Shown: positions 46,186 to 55,224 of the stretch, one piece after another
Layout: the number at the start of each line of letters is the position of its first letter
How positions within the stretch are numbered: position 1 is the stretch's first letter
Source of the DNA: DASZIT01 sp963709665
GTDB taxonomy: Bacteria > Actinomycetota > Acidimicrobiia > Acidimicrobiales > RAAP-2
DNA: 64,000 bases
NCBI GenBank assembly: GCA_963709665.1
Contig: CAVPWU010000002.1
Span: 744,001 to 808,000 of the forward strand
Reading direction: 5' to 3'
Made by a program: the position numbers and the translations under genes
The notes under the pieces: generated by a model
What the model saw: the letters and a program-made list of their open reading frames with translations, nothing else
What the model was told of the DNA's origin: nothing
The model's database searches: none

Positions 46186-49061
46186 TCACCCCTTGGCCTC
46201 CGCCCACGAGGCCCCCCAGGCCATGGCCACCCTCAGTGGCACCTTCAGGTCGGCGGCGCCGGTGAGGGCGCTCCGGGTCAGGTCGGCCACCGCCTCCTCC
46301 TCATCGGGAGCCACGTCCACCATCACCTCATCGTGGACCTGGAGCACCAGGTCGGACTGGAACCCGCCCTGCTCGAGGCCGTTGTCCAGTCGGATCAGCG
46401 CCACCTTGAAGAGGTCGGCGGCCAGTCCCTGGATCCCGGCGTTCATGGCCTGCCGCTCGGCGGCCTGACGCACCTGGTAGTTGGAGGAGACCAGGTCCGG
46501 CAGCGGTCGACGGCGACCGAACTCGGTCACCGTGTACCCGGTGTTCCGGGCGGTGGCCACCGCCTGCTGCATGTAGTCGTGCACCGCCGGGAAAGCCTCG
46601 AAGAAGGCCCGCAGGATCACCTGGGCCTCCTCCACCGGCACCCCCAGGCGCTGGGACAGCCCGTAGGCCTCCATGCCGTAGGCCAGCCCGTAGGAGACCA
46701 TCTTGGCCGTGGAGCGCTGGGCCGAGGTCACCTGGTCGCGCTCGACCCCGAACACCTGGGAGGCCACCGTCCGGTGGATGTCCTCACCGGCCTCGAAGGC
46801 GGAGGTGAGCCCGGGGTCGCCGGACAGGTGGGCGATGGCCCGTAGCTCGACCTGGTCGTAGTCGGCCACCAGCAGCCGGCGACCGGGCGAGGGGACGAAC
46901 GCCTCCCGGAACCGACGACCCTCCTCGGTCCGGACCGGGATGTTGTGGAGGTTGGGTCGGTCGGAGGAGAGCCGGCCGGTGCGGGCCACCGTCTGGCGAA
47001 AGGTGGCGTGGATCCGGCCATCGTCGGCGATCTCGGCGGCCAGGGACTCCCCGTAGGTGGAGCGCAGCTTCTCCACCTCCCGGTAGCGGAGGAGGGCCAC
47101 CACCACCGGGTGCTGGTCCTTCAGCTGCTCGAGGGTCCGGGCGTCGGTGGAGTACCCGGTCTTGGTCTTCCGGATGGGCTGGAGCCCGAGCCGCTCGTAG
47201 AGCACCTCCCGGAGCTGCTTCACGGAGTTCACGTTGAAGGGGCCGCCGGCCAGGTCCTGGATGGTGGCCTCCAGGGAGGCGCACTCCTCGGCCAGCCCGG
47301 CGGCGATGGTCCGGAGCACCTCGCGGTCGACCGGCACCCCGGTGACCTCCATCCGGGCCAGCACCCGGACCAGGGGTCGGTCGATCTCGTCGTGGAGCAC
47401 GGTGGCCCCCGCCTCGGCCAGGGCGTCGGCCAGCGGCCTCCGGAGCCTGGCCACCACCGAGGCCAGCCGGGCGGCCACCAGCACCTGGCCGTCGAGGGAC
47501 GAGGCCTCCTTCGTCGTCGAGGTCGAACGCCCCCTGCCCCTTGGGGCCGGAACCGTCGTCCACCACCACCCCCAGGTGGGCGGCGGCCAGGTCACCCAAC
47601 CGGTAGTGGTCGACCGAGGAGTCGAGGAGGTAGGCGGCCACCGCGGTGTCCATCTCCAGGCCGACGATGTCGATGCCCAGGGGTAGCAGCCGTCGCATCA
47701 GCTCCTTGGCGTCGTGGGCCACCGCCCGCACGCCGTCCGGGCCCAGGGCGGCCGCCAGGGCGGCGACCACCTCGGGGGAGGCCAGGACACCACCCTCCCC
47801 ACCGGTGAGGTGGAGGACCGTCGGGGATCCTCCGTCCGCCCCGTCCTCCCCGTCCGCCCCGTCTCCGGCGTCCACCCCGACCGGCTCGGGGGCCAGGGTC
47901 AGGGACCGGAGCTCGGAGCGCCCGGGATCGCCGACCCACGCGGGGTGGAGGGCCAGGGTTCCGGTGGCACCCCGGACCACCCCCACCAGCTCGGCCACGG
48001 CGGAGGCGGCCGACGCCGCATCCCCGGGGATGGCCACCTGCGGCTCCGCCAGCCACCGCGGCTCGTCCCCCGGCACCGCCGGCACCGCACCGGGGGTTCC
48101 CTCCTCACCGGCATCGAGCCCGGCGCTCCCGACCGCCGGCTTCCCGAGGTAGCCGTCCTTCATCAGGCCCTGGAACCGGGTCCACAGGGTGCGGAGCTCC
48201 AGCTCGGCGAAGATCCGCCGGGCCTCGTCGGCGTCCCAGCCCCCCAGCTGCAGGTCGTCGACGTGGACGTCGAGGGGCACGGTCCGCACGAGGGGGATGA
48301 CCCGGGCGTTGAGCCGGACCTGGTCGGCGTGGGCGGCCAGGTTCTCGCGGAGCTTGGGCGACAGGGCGTCGAGGTTGGCGTAGAGGGTGTCGAGGTCCCC
48401 GTACTCGTTGACCAGCTTGGCGGCGGTCTTCTCCCCCACCCCCGGGACACCGGGCAGGTTGTCGGAGGGGTCGCCCCGCAGGGCGGCCAGGATCGGGTAC
48501 TTCTCGGGCCGCACCCCGGTGCGGTCCTCGATGCCCTGCTCGTCGTAGAGGGCGTAGTCGCTCACCCCTCGCCGGTTGTAGAGCACCCGGACGTAGGGGT
48601 CCTCCACCAGCTGGTAGGAGTCGCGGTCGCCGGTGACCAGGATCACCGGGTGCGACCGGTCACGGGCCTCGGTGGCCAGGGTGGCCAGCACGTCGTCCGC
48701 CTCGAACCCCGCCGCCCCCACCACCGGGATGGCCAGCGACTCGACCAGCGTTCCGGATCATGGCGAACTGGGCGGTCAGGTCGGCCGGCGTCTCGGCCCG
48801 TCCCCCCTTGTAGTCCTCGAGCACCTCGTCCCGGAAGGTGGGACCCGGCAGGTCGAAGGCCACCGCCAGCGCCGACGGGTGGTGGTCCCGCACCAGGTTG
48901 TGGAGCATGGAGGCGAAGCCGTGGACGGCGTTGGTGACCACCCCGGCGCTGGTGGCCAGGTCGGGCGGGAGGGCGAAGTAGGCCCGGAAGGCCAGCGACA
49001 TCCCGTCGAGCAGGACCAGTGGATCGCGGTCGGCGGGAGGGGATGCGGCCATGCCCTGCAC
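46186..49061 (-). CDS. polA: DNA polymerase I (two frameshifts in this sequence)
   Basis: About 957 residues. The 5' nuclease domain starts PLVLLDGMSLAFRAYFALPP; one indel at about 48750 (after FAMIRN, before TLVESLAIPVVG) moves the frame, then FEADDVLATLATEA, LVTGDRDSYQLV and GDPSDNLPGVPGVGEKTAAK LV continue. The middle 3'-5' exonuclease-like domain keeps the fold (MDTAVAAYLLDSSVDHYRLG) but catalytic acids are not evident, as in many actinobacterial Pol I. A second indel at about 47508-47513 precedes EASSLDGQVLV. The polymerase domain has motif A VADYDQVELRAIAH, motif B RSTAKMVSYGLAYGM and motif C VLQVHDEVMVD. It acts in Okazaki maturation and excision repair. It sits next to the ANTAR regulator with rpsA nearby, a conserved actinobacterial order. 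Most likely intact in the organism. Confidence 0.93.
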
Positions 49062-49062
49062 C

Positions 49063-49683
49063 CTACGGGGCGAGCGAGCCCTCGAGGACCTGGCGTGACA
49101 CGTCGATCATCCGGGACCGGGTCCCCATGGCGGTCTTCTGGATGAACCCGAAGGCGTCCGACTCGGTGAGGCCGTGGTGCTCCATCAGGTAGCTCTTGGC
49201 GCTGTCGACCATCCGCCGGGTCTCCAGCTTGTCCTCAGCGGAGGTGGCCCCCGGCCCGCTGCCCGCCCCCGCCCCACCGTCGGCGGAGGCCTCGGCGTCG
49301 ATCGCCCACTCCTGCTCCACCCGCGTCATCGCCTGGTCGATGGCCGGGACCAGCTCGCTGCGTTGGAAGGGCTTGACCAGGTAGGCGGCCACCCCGGCCT
49401 CCCGGGCCTCGTCGATCAGGTTGCGCTGGCTGAAGGCGGTGAGGATGAGGACGGCCACCTTCTCCCCCAGGTCCCGGATGGCCCGGGCGGCGGCCAGGCC
49501 GTCGGCGCCCGGCATCTTCACGTCGAGGATGGCCAGGTTCGGCTTGTGCCGCCGGACCAGCTCCACGGCCTCGTCGCCGCGGCCGGTCTCCCCGACCACC
49601 TCGTACCCCTCGTCCTGGAGGATCTCCTTCAGGTCCAGCCTGATGATCGCCTCGTCCTCCGCGATCACTACTCGCCTGCTCAT
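49063..49683 (-). CDS. ANTAR-domain response regulator (PdtaR-like)
   Basis: A 206-residue regulator. Start ATG 49683 has AGAGGAG upstream; the frame extends further but lacks support. Receiver domain: VVIAEDEAIIRLDLKEIL, phosphoacceptor Asp in LAILDVKMPGADGL, Thr/Ser in LILTAFSQ and Lys in YLVKPFQRSELVPA. After a Gly/Ala/Ser linker the C-terminal ANTAR RNA-binding domain has KLETRRMVDSAKSYLMEHHG LTESDAFGFIQKTAM. Such proteins act as transcription antiterminators after phosphorylation by a partner histidine kinase (PdtaS in mycobacteria), which is not in the window. It lies 1 bp from the polA start. Confidence 0.94.
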   Translation of the reverse strand: MSRRVVIAEDEAIIRLDLKEILQDEGYEVVGETGRGDEAVELVRRHKPNLAILDVKMPGADGLAAARAIRDLGEKVAVLILTAFSQRNLIDEAREAGVAAYLVKPFQRSELVPAIDQAMTRVEQEWAIDAEASADGGAGAGSGPGATSAEDKLETRRMVDSAKSYLMEHHGLTESDAFGFIQKTAMGTRSRMIDVSRQVLEGSLAP

Positions 49684-49815
49684 CGATCCACGGCTCCTCT
49701 CGACCCGCCGGTCGGGGGCCTCCACTGCTGGTTCTGACTCGGTCCGGGCCGGTGTCTCCGGGCCGGCGCCCGGGCACCCCCCGCCCCGGGTGCCCGACTC
49801 AACTGGCTGTCCCGC

Positions 49816-50109
49816 TCAAGTCGGCTCGACGACCAGGCGGTCCAGAAGCTCGTCCCGCCGTCGCTCGAGGTCGGCGATGGACTCCACCAGCCCCTGGCGG
49901 GTCCGGAGCATGGCGGCGGCGTGACGGCTGGCCTCGTCGTGCTCCCGGCAGGCTACCGGAGTTTCCGCCACCAGGGCCTTGAGCCGGGTGTCGTCGGCGA
50001 TGTCGTTGACCACGGCCAACTGCTCGTCCAGCACCGCCAGTTCGTCCCGGGCGCGCACCAGCCGCTGGTGGGTGTCGTTGAGGCGGCGTTCCACGGTCGA
50101 GCGATGCAT
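49816..50109 (-). CDS. Small coiled-coil protein of unknown function (97 aa)
   Basis: Almost entirely helical with heptad-like spacing: RLNDTHQRLVRARDELAVLD EQLAVVNDIA and RTRQGLVESIADLERRRDEL LDRL form two antiparallel coiled-coil arms joined by a middle segment with one cysteine (AETPVACREHDEA). No membrane segment or signal. Small helical proteins of this kind accompany polA/pdtaR loci in actinobacteria, as far as I recall, but the function is unknown. The start ATG 50109 has no clear Shine-Dalgarno. Confidence 0.65.
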   Translation of the reverse strand: MHRSTVERRLNDTHQRLVRARDELAVLDEQLAVVNDIADDTRLKALVAETPVACREHDEASRHAAAMLRTRQGLVESIADLERRRDELLDRLVVEPT

Positions 50110-50167
50110 GGACCGGCAATTCTACGCACCGTCGGCCGTCCACGGTCCACGGAGGGCCCCGGGCCGG

Positions 50168-51451
50168 TCACGGGCGCCCGGCCAGCCGCACCGACCGGCT
50201 GGTCAGGCGACCCACCACCGCCGGGTCCGGGGGCCACCCGAACCCGGGGAGCCGGGCCACCACCGCCTCCGCCCGACCCCTCCCCGGGGGTGTGCCCGGT
50301 GCCACCGCCGCCCCGGTACCGGCCGGGGTCACCAGATCCTCCACCAGGTAGCCGTCCGGGCCGGAGAGGTCGCCGGGCCACGAGAACCCCTCGAGGGCGG
50401 CCAGGGCCACGTTCACCTGGCGTGCGTACCCGGACTCGAACATCCCCCCCATCCACATCGGCACCCCCCGGGCCCGACACTCCCCGACCACCGCCAGGGC
50501 GGCGGCGATCCCCCCCAGCCGGGAGGGTTTCACGCACACCACCGAGCAGGCGCCGCCATCGAGGGCACCGGTGACGGCCGCCGGCGAGGTGAGGCTCTCG
50601 TCGAGGCAGACCGGGGTGGCGATCCGGTCGGCCAGTCGGGCGTGGGCGGCCAGGTCCCGGCGCCCGAAGGGCTGCTCGACACAGAGGAGGCCGAAGGGGT
50701 CGAGGCCGGCCAGATGCTCGAGATCGGCGTCGGTCCCCGCATAGCTCTCGTTGGCGTCGACCTGCAGCAGCAGCCCGGGGTACCGCCCGCGGACGGCGCC
50801 GACCGGCCCGAGATCGGCTCCGGGCCCGATCTTCAGCTTCACCCGGGTGAACCCCGCCTCGACGAGGCGGGCCACCGACCGGAGCAGCTCCTCCTCGTCG
50901 GGGTGCTGCCCGACCACCGCCCCCGCTGCCAGGGGGCCGGCCGCCGCCCCCACCAGGTCGGCGAAGGAGCGGCCGGCGCCCCGGAGGTGGGCGTCCGCCA
51001 CCGCCATCTCCAGGGCGGCGTAGCTGAGCGGGCGCCCGGGCTCCGGGCCCACGGCCGCCGGCAGGGCCGACAGGGGCACCAGGCCACCGGACCCCCGGCA
51101 GGCGGACAGCAGCCGCGGCACCAGCGTGCGCTCCAGCGTGGCGAAGGCGATGGCGGCGTCCTCGGCATCGAAGGTGGTGTCCACCAGCGCCGCGCACTCC
51201 CCCCAGCCGTCCACCGGCTCCGCCCCGCGCCGTCCGACCAGGTGGACGAGCACCACCGGACGGGACCGGTGCACCCCCCGGGAGGTCCGGACCTCGGCCC
51301 GGAAGGCCAGCTCCACCTGGTGCAGCTCCACCGCCTCGACGGTGACCCCACCCTCGTCGCCGAGGGCGGCCCACGCCTCCGCCGGATCGCCCGCCGGATC
51401 GCCCGCCGGGTCCCCCTCGGGAACGACCAGGGGGGCGCCGTCGGAGGTCAT
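50168..51451 (-). CDS. menC: o-Succinylbenzoate synthase
   Basis: A 427-residue enolase-superfamily enzyme of menaquinone synthesis, dehydrating SHCHC to o-succinylbenzoate. The catalytic set is visible: the Lys pair in FTRVKLKIGPG, metal ligands Asp in LLQVDANESY, Glu in LCVEQPFGRRD and Asp in VCLDESLTSP, and the second-side Lys in VVCVKPSRLGG. MWMGGMFESGYARQVN is characteristic of the OSBS/N-acylamino-acid racemase group. An N-terminal ~30 residues of GDPAGDPAGDPAEAW are repetitive and not part of the fold. No other men genes are in the window. N-acylamino-acid racemase remains an alternative activity. Confidence 0.85.
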   Translation of the reverse strand: MTSDGAPLVVPEGDPAGDPAGDPAEAWAALGDEGGVTVEAVELHQVELAFRAEVRTSRGVHRSRPVVLVHLVGRRGAEPVDGWGECAALVDTTFDAEDAAIAFATLERTLVPRLLSACRGSGGLVPLSALPAAVGPEPGRPLSYAALEMAVADAHLRGAGRSFADLVGAAAGPLAAGAVVGQHPDEEELLRSVARLVEAGFTRVKLKIGPGADLGPVGAVRGRYPGLLLQVDANESYAGTDADLEHLAGLDPFGLLCVEQPFGRRDLAAHARLADRIATPVCLDESLTSPAAVTGALDGGACSVVCVKPSRLGGIAAALAVVGECRARGVPMWMGGMFESGYARQVNVALAALEGFSWPGDLSGPDGYLVEDLVTPAGTGAAVAPGTPPGRGRAEAVVARLPGFGWPPDPAVVGRLTSRSVRLAGRP

Positions 51452-51522
51452 CGCCGGAGCCTACGGGGTGCCCTCCGGTGGAGGTCGGCCGGCGGGGGTG
51501 GCGATAGGCTGACCGGCCGTTG

Positions 51523-51605
51523 GCCCGGGTGGCGGAATGGCAGACGCGATGGACTCAAAATCCATTGTCCGAAAGGGCGTGCGGGTTCGAGTCCCGCCCC
51601 GGGCA
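51523..51605 (+). tRNA. tRNA-Leu (anticodon CAA)
   Basis: Acceptor stem GCCCGGG (51523-51529) pairs with CCCGGGC (51598-51604). D arm TGGCGGAATGGCAGACGC, anticodon stem ATGGA-CTCAAAA-TCCAT giving CAA, a long variable arm (TGTCCGAAAGGGCGT), T arm GCGGG-TTCGAGT-CCCGC. Discriminator A at 51605; CCA is not encoded, unlike the tRNA-Leu(GAG) gene at 4 kb. It reads UUG. Confidence 0.95.
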
Positions 51606-51749
51606 CCCAGGGGACACCCGTGGCGACCCGCCGACCCCCAGCCGGTCCCCGGCCGGTGGCGTCCCTCCGCTCCCCCCACGCCCGAACCGCCCGACCCGCT
51701 CCGCCCACCCCGGGGAGCGACATCCTGACCACCCGGTAAGTAACGGGAT

Positions 51750-51814
51750 TCACGGCCCCGTGTAACACTTGGCCGGTCAGCGTGGTCGAAGGTATCGAAC
51801 GCGTCCGAGAGGAG
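51750..51814 (+). promoter_or_regulatory. Putative promoter/operator and ribosome-binding site of the fab operon
   Basis: A cluster of inverted repeats precedes fabD: CACGG/CCGTG around 51751-51761 and the near-palindrome GTGTAACAC (51760-51768), which overlaps a TGTAAC -10-like hexamer. This could be an operator for a fatty-acid regulator, but no known consensus is matched. The Shine-Dalgarno GAGAGGAG (51807-51814) lies 7 nt before the GTG start of fabD and decides that start. Confidence 0.35.
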
Positions 51815-51821
51815 TCCGTCG

Positions 51822-53081
51822 GTGTTGGCCTTTACCTTCCCTGGACAGGGGTCACAACGATCCGGCATGGGGCAGGCCTGGGTCGACCACCCCTCCTGGG
51901 AGGTGGCCACCGAGGCCTCTGACCTGGCCGGACGGGACCTCACCTCCCTCCTCCTCAAGGCGCCCCTCGAGGAGCTGACCGAGACCGCCAACGCCCAGCT
52001 GGCCACCTTCGTCATGAGCCTGGTGGTGCTGGACGCCGTCGAGCGGCTCGGTCTCTTCCCGGCCGCCTGTGCCGGTCACAGCCTCGGGGAGTACAGCGCC
52101 CTGGTGGCCTCGGGGGCCCTCTCCTTCGCCGACGGGATGCGCCTGGTGCTCGACCGTGGTGCCGCCATGCAGGTGGCCGCCGGCGAGCGTCCCGGCACCA
52201 TGGCCGCCCTCATCGGCATCAGTGACGACGACGCCGAGGCGGCCTGCCAGCGGGCGGAGGAGGAGGTCTGGGTGGCCAACTACAACGCCCCCGGCCAGGT
52301 GATCATCGCCGGGACCGCCGAGGGGGTGGCCAGCGGTAGCCAGCGGGCCAAGGAACTGGGTGCCCGGAAGGTGCTCCCCATCCCGGTCTCCGGGGCGTTC
52401 CACACCCAGCTGATGCTCCCGGCCCGCTCCCAGCTCCGGGAGACGCTGGCCGCCGTCGAGTTCCGCTCCCCCGACGTGCCGGTCTTCGCCAACGTCGACG
52501 CCCGCGAGCACACCGATCCGGCCGAATGGCCCGGACTGCTCTCGGCCCAGCTCTGCAGCCCGGTCCGGTGGCGCCAGACCCTCGATGCCCTCGGGGGGCG
52601 GGGGGCCAGCGCCATCATCGAGCTCGGACCCGGCGGGGTGCTCACCGGGCTGGCCCGACGGACCATCCCCGACGTCCGGGCGGTGGCGGTGGCCGTCCCC
52701 GAGGACCTCGACAAGCTGATGGACGCCCTGGCCGGCCCCGAGACCTGGAACGCCTCCTCCCCCACCCACCAGGGCGAGCACCTCTACACCTCGGAGCGGG
52801 TGATCGTCAGCCCCTCGGCCGGGGTGTTCGAGCCGGACGTCGAGCTGGCCGCCCTGGAGACCACCGCCCTGGCCGCCGCCACCGCGGCTCCGGGCAGTGG
52901 GGAGGGAACCGCCCCCGGCTCCCGACTCGACGTCGGCGACCGGGTCGGGACGGTGGGGATGACCACCGAGGTCCGGACCCCGTTCGAGGGCATTCTCATC
53001 CGGTGGCTGGCCGTGCGCGGGGAGCGGGTGGTCGAGGGTCAGCCGGTGGCGTGGATCCGCACCGCCGGGAACGGGTCGTGA
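51822..53081 (+). CDS. fabD: Malonyl-CoA:ACP transacylase with C-terminal biotinyl/lipoyl-like domain
   Basis: A 419-residue protein, about 110 longer than standard FabD. Residues 1-310 are a complete FabD: FTFPGQGSQRSGMGQ, the nucleophile serine in CAGHSLGEYSALVASG, the catalytic His in PVSGAFHTQLMLPAR, and IIELGPGGVLTGL. It loads malonate from CoA onto the acyl carrier protein. Residues ~325-415 form a second region (ERVIVSPSAGVFEPDVELA ... LDVGDRVGTVGMTTEVRTPFE GI-type ... VVEGQPVAWIR) with the strand and turn pattern of a biotinyl/lipoyl carrier-like barrel. The modifiable Lys is replaced: MTTE stands where MKM would be. Start GTG 51822 is fixed by its Shine-Dalgarno. First gene of the fab operon. 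Confidence 0.9.
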   Translation: MLAFTFPGQGSQRSGMGQAWVDHPSWEVATEASDLAGRDLTSLLLKAPLEELTETANAQLATFVMSLVVLDAVERLGLFPAACAGHSLGEYSALVASGALSFADGMRLVLDRGAAMQVAAGERPGTMAALIGISDDDAEAACQRAEEEVWVANYNAPGQVIIAGTAEGVASGSQRAKELGARKVLPIPVSGAFHTQLMLPARSQLRETLAAVEFRSPDVPVFANVDAREHTDPAEWPGLLSAQLCSPVRWRQTLDALGGRGASAIIELGPGGVLTGLARRTIPDVRAVAVAVPEDLDKLMDALAGPETWNASSPTHQGEHLYTSERVIVSPSAGVFEPDVELAALETTALAAATAAPGSGEGTAPGSRLDVGDRVGTVGMTTEVRTPFEGILIRWLAVRGERVVEGQPVAWIRTAGNGS

Positions 53082-53094
53082 CGGTGGTGGGCTC

Positions 53095-54141
53095 GTGACG
53101 GCGGTGGCGGTGACCGGCTGGGGCGGGGCGCTGCCTCCGACCACGGTGACCAATGACGAGCTGGCCGAGCGGCTGGACACCGACGACGCCTGGATCGTGG
53201 AGCGCACCGGCATCCGCGAGCGCCGGGTGGGCGGCTCGGTCGGCGAGCTGTCGGTGGAGGCCGGTAAGGCCGCCCTCCAGTCCGCCGGCATCGAGCCGTC
53301 GTCGGTGGACATGCTGGTCGTGGCCACCATGACCCCCGACCAGGCCATGCCCGCCACCTCGGCCCAGGTCCACGGCGAGCTGGGCCTGGGGGGAGGCGCC
53401 TTCGACCTCAACGCCGCCTGTTCCGGGTTCGTCTACAGCCTGTTCGTCGGCTACTCGATGGTGAGGAGCGGAGCGGTCGACCGGGTCCTGCTGATCGGCA
53501 GCGACGTCATGACCACCATCGTCGACCCCGACGACCGCTCCACCGCCGTGCTGTTCGGCGACGGTGCCGGCGCCCTGATCCTCGAGGCCGGGACCGGCGA
53601 CCCCACTGGTCACCCCACTGGCGACCCCACCGGCCACCCCGACCCCCGGCCCACGGGCGGGCCGGCCAGCACCCCACCCTCGTCTCCCGTGGCGGACACC
53701 TTCCTGGGCTGGGACTTCGGAGTCGACGCCACCGCCCACGCCTTCCTCCAGGCGGACCTGGGCGGCACCATCACCATGGAGGGCCGCGAGGTCTACCGCC
53801 GGGCGGTCCGGGCCACCGTGGACTCGGCCTCCGCCGCTCTCGAGCGGGCCGGCATCGCCGCCGCCGACGTCGACGCCTTCGTCCCCCACCAGGCCAACCG
53901 GAGGATCATCGAGGCGGTGGCCGAGCGGGTCGGCATCCCCATGGAGCGCACCGAGGTCAATGTCCAGCGCACCGGCAACACGTCGGCCGCCTCCATCCCG
54001 CTCGCCCTCGCCGAGGCCGCCGACGCCGGGCGCATCTCGGCCGGCGACACCGTCCTGGTCACCGGCTTCGGGGCGGGGATGACCTGGGCCAGCTCCGTCT
54101 TCCGCTGGGGGACCCCGTCGACCACCCGGAGGACCGCATGA
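53095..54141 (+). CDS. fabH: Beta-ketoacyl-ACP synthase III
   Basis: A 348-residue thiolase-fold enzyme starting fatty-acid synthesis by condensing acyl-CoA with malonyl-ACP. Catalytic triad: Cys in NAACSGFVYSLF, His in PHQANRRIIEA, Asn in RTGNTSAASIPLAL; N-terminal IVERTGIRERR and C-terminal GFGAGMTWAS are typical. Between AGALILEAG and VADTFLGWDFG it has an unusual ~35-residue insertion of DPTGHP units and a Pro/Ser stretch, encoded by a DNA tandem repeat. Start GTG 53095, 13 bp after fabD; the stop overlaps fabG (ATGA). Confidence 0.94.
   Translation: MTAVAVTGWGGALPPTTVTNDELAERLDTDDAWIVERTGIRERRVGGSVGELSVEAGKAALQSAGIEPSSVDMLVVATMTPDQAMPATSAQVHGELGLGGGAFDLNAACSGFVYSLFVGYSMVRSGAVDRVLLIGSDVMTTIVDPDDRSTAVLFGDGAGALILEAGTGDPTGHPTGDPTGHPDPRPTGGPASTPPSSPVADTFLGWDFGVDATAHAFLQADLGGTITMEGREVYRRAVRATVDSASAALERAGIAAADVDAFVPHQANRRIIEAVAERVGIPMERTEVNVQRTGNTSAASIPLALAEAADAGRISAGDTVLVTGFGAGMTWASSVFRWGTPSTTRRTA
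53596..53643 (+). repeat. 12-bp imperfect tandem repeat (4 copies) inside fabH
   Basis: Units GGCGACCCCACT, GGTCACCCCACT, GGCGACCCCACC and GGCCACCCCGAC encode alternating GDPT/GHPT. In frame, located in a surface loop between beta strands of FabH. Confidence 0.85.
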
Positions 54142-54929
54142 CCGCCGCCACCGACCGCAACGCCGCCACCGACACCGGCGCCGGCAGCCACAACCCCACC
54201 GAGGGCCGGGTGGTCCTGATCACCGGCGGGTCCCGGGGCATCGGGCTGGCCTGTGCCCGCTGGTTCCTCGGCCGCGGCGACCGGGTGGCGGTCACCTCCC
54301 GGTCCGGGAAGGCCGAGCCCGGGCTCGGGGACGGTCCGGACGACCGCTTCCTCTCCCTGGCCTGCGACGTCACCGACCCCGACCAGGTGGAGGCGGCCTT
54401 CGGCGCCATCGAGGAGGCGTGGGGCCCGGTGGAGGTCCTGGTGGCCAACGCCGGCATCACCCACGACACCCTCATCCTGCGGATGAACGACGATGCGTGG
54501 TCGGAGGTCCTCGACACCAACCTCACCGGCGCCTTCCGGGTGACCAAGCGGGCCATCGCCAAGATGATCCGACTCCGGCGGGGACGGATCGTGCTGGTCT
54601 CCTCGGTCGGCGCCTTCATCGGCTCGGCCGGCCAGGCCAACTACGCCGCCTCCAAGGCCGGCCTGGTGGGCATGGCCCGCTCCCTGGCCCGTGAGGTGGC
54701 CAGCCGTTCGATCACCATCAACGTCATCGCGCCGGGTCTGGTGGAGACGGATATGCTCGCCGCACTCGGCGATGAGCAGGCAGCCGCCTTCGTCGGCCAG
54801 GTGCCGTTGGGTCGGGTCGCCCAGCCCGAGGAGATCGCCGGCGTGGTCGGGTTCCTCGCCTCGGACGAGGCCGGCTACATCACGGGGGCCGTCCTCCCCG
54901 TCGACGGCGGATTGGGCATGGGACTGTGA
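54138..54929 (+). CDS. fabG: 3-oxoacyl-ACP reductase
   Basis: A 263-residue short-chain dehydrogenase reducing 3-ketoacyl-ACP with NADPH. Nucleotide loop VLITGGSRGIGLACARW, VLVANAGITHDTLILRM, catalytic Ser in IVLVSSVGAFIGSAGQ and the Tyr-Lys pair in ANYAASKAGLVGMARSLA, then VIAPGLVETDM and the C-terminal ITGAVLPVDGGLGMGL. The NAG(I)THD/ LILRM segment is characteristic of FabG. The first ~20 residues are a polar extension. Start overlaps the fabH stop; 49 bp precede acpP. Confidence 0.95.
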   Translation: MTAATDRNAATDTGAGSHNPTEGRVVLITGGSRGIGLACARWFLGRGDRVAVTSRSGKAEPGLGDGPDDRFLSLACDVTDPDQVEAAFGAIEEAWGPVEVLVANAGITHDTLILRMNDDAWSEVLDTNLTGAFRVTKRAIAKMIRLRRGRIVLVSSVGAFIGSAGQANYAASKAGLVGMARSLAREVASRSITINVIAPGLVETDMLAALGDEQAAAFVGQVPLGRVAQPEEIAGVVGFLASDEAGYITGAVLPVDGGLGMGL

Positions 54930-54978
54930 TGCCGGTGAGAAGATGTATCGAGACGCAGCACGACAAAGGAGCCAGGCA

Positions 54979-55224
54979 GTGAGCATGTCCAACGACGAGG
55001 CATTCGAGAAGTTCAAGGAGAGCGCGGTGGAGGTGCTCCAGGTGCCTGCCGACAAGGTGACCAAGGAGGCCCGGTTCGCCGAGGACCTCGACGCCGACAG
55101 CCTCGACCTCGTCGAGTTGGTCATGGCCCTCGAGGAGTCCTTCGACGTCACGGTGGAGGAGAGCGAGCTCGAGGGCATCGAGACCATCGGGCAGGCCTTC
55201 GACCTGATCGTGGCCAAGCTCTGA
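54979..55224 (+). CDS. acpP: Acyl carrier protein
   Basis: An 81-residue acidic four-helix protein that carries growing acyl chains on 4'-phosphopantetheine. The attachment serine is in DLDADSLDLVELVMALEE. Start GTG 54979 is 8 nt after AAAGGAG; ATG 54985 is 14 nt away and less likely. The typical C-terminal IETIGQAFDLIVAKL is present. Its stop TGA and the fabF ATG share one base (TGATG), implying coupled translation. Confidence 0.96.
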   Translation: MSMSNDEAFEKFKESAVEVLQVPADKVTKEARFAEDLDADSLDLVELVMALEESFDVTVEESELEGIETIGQAFDLIVAKL

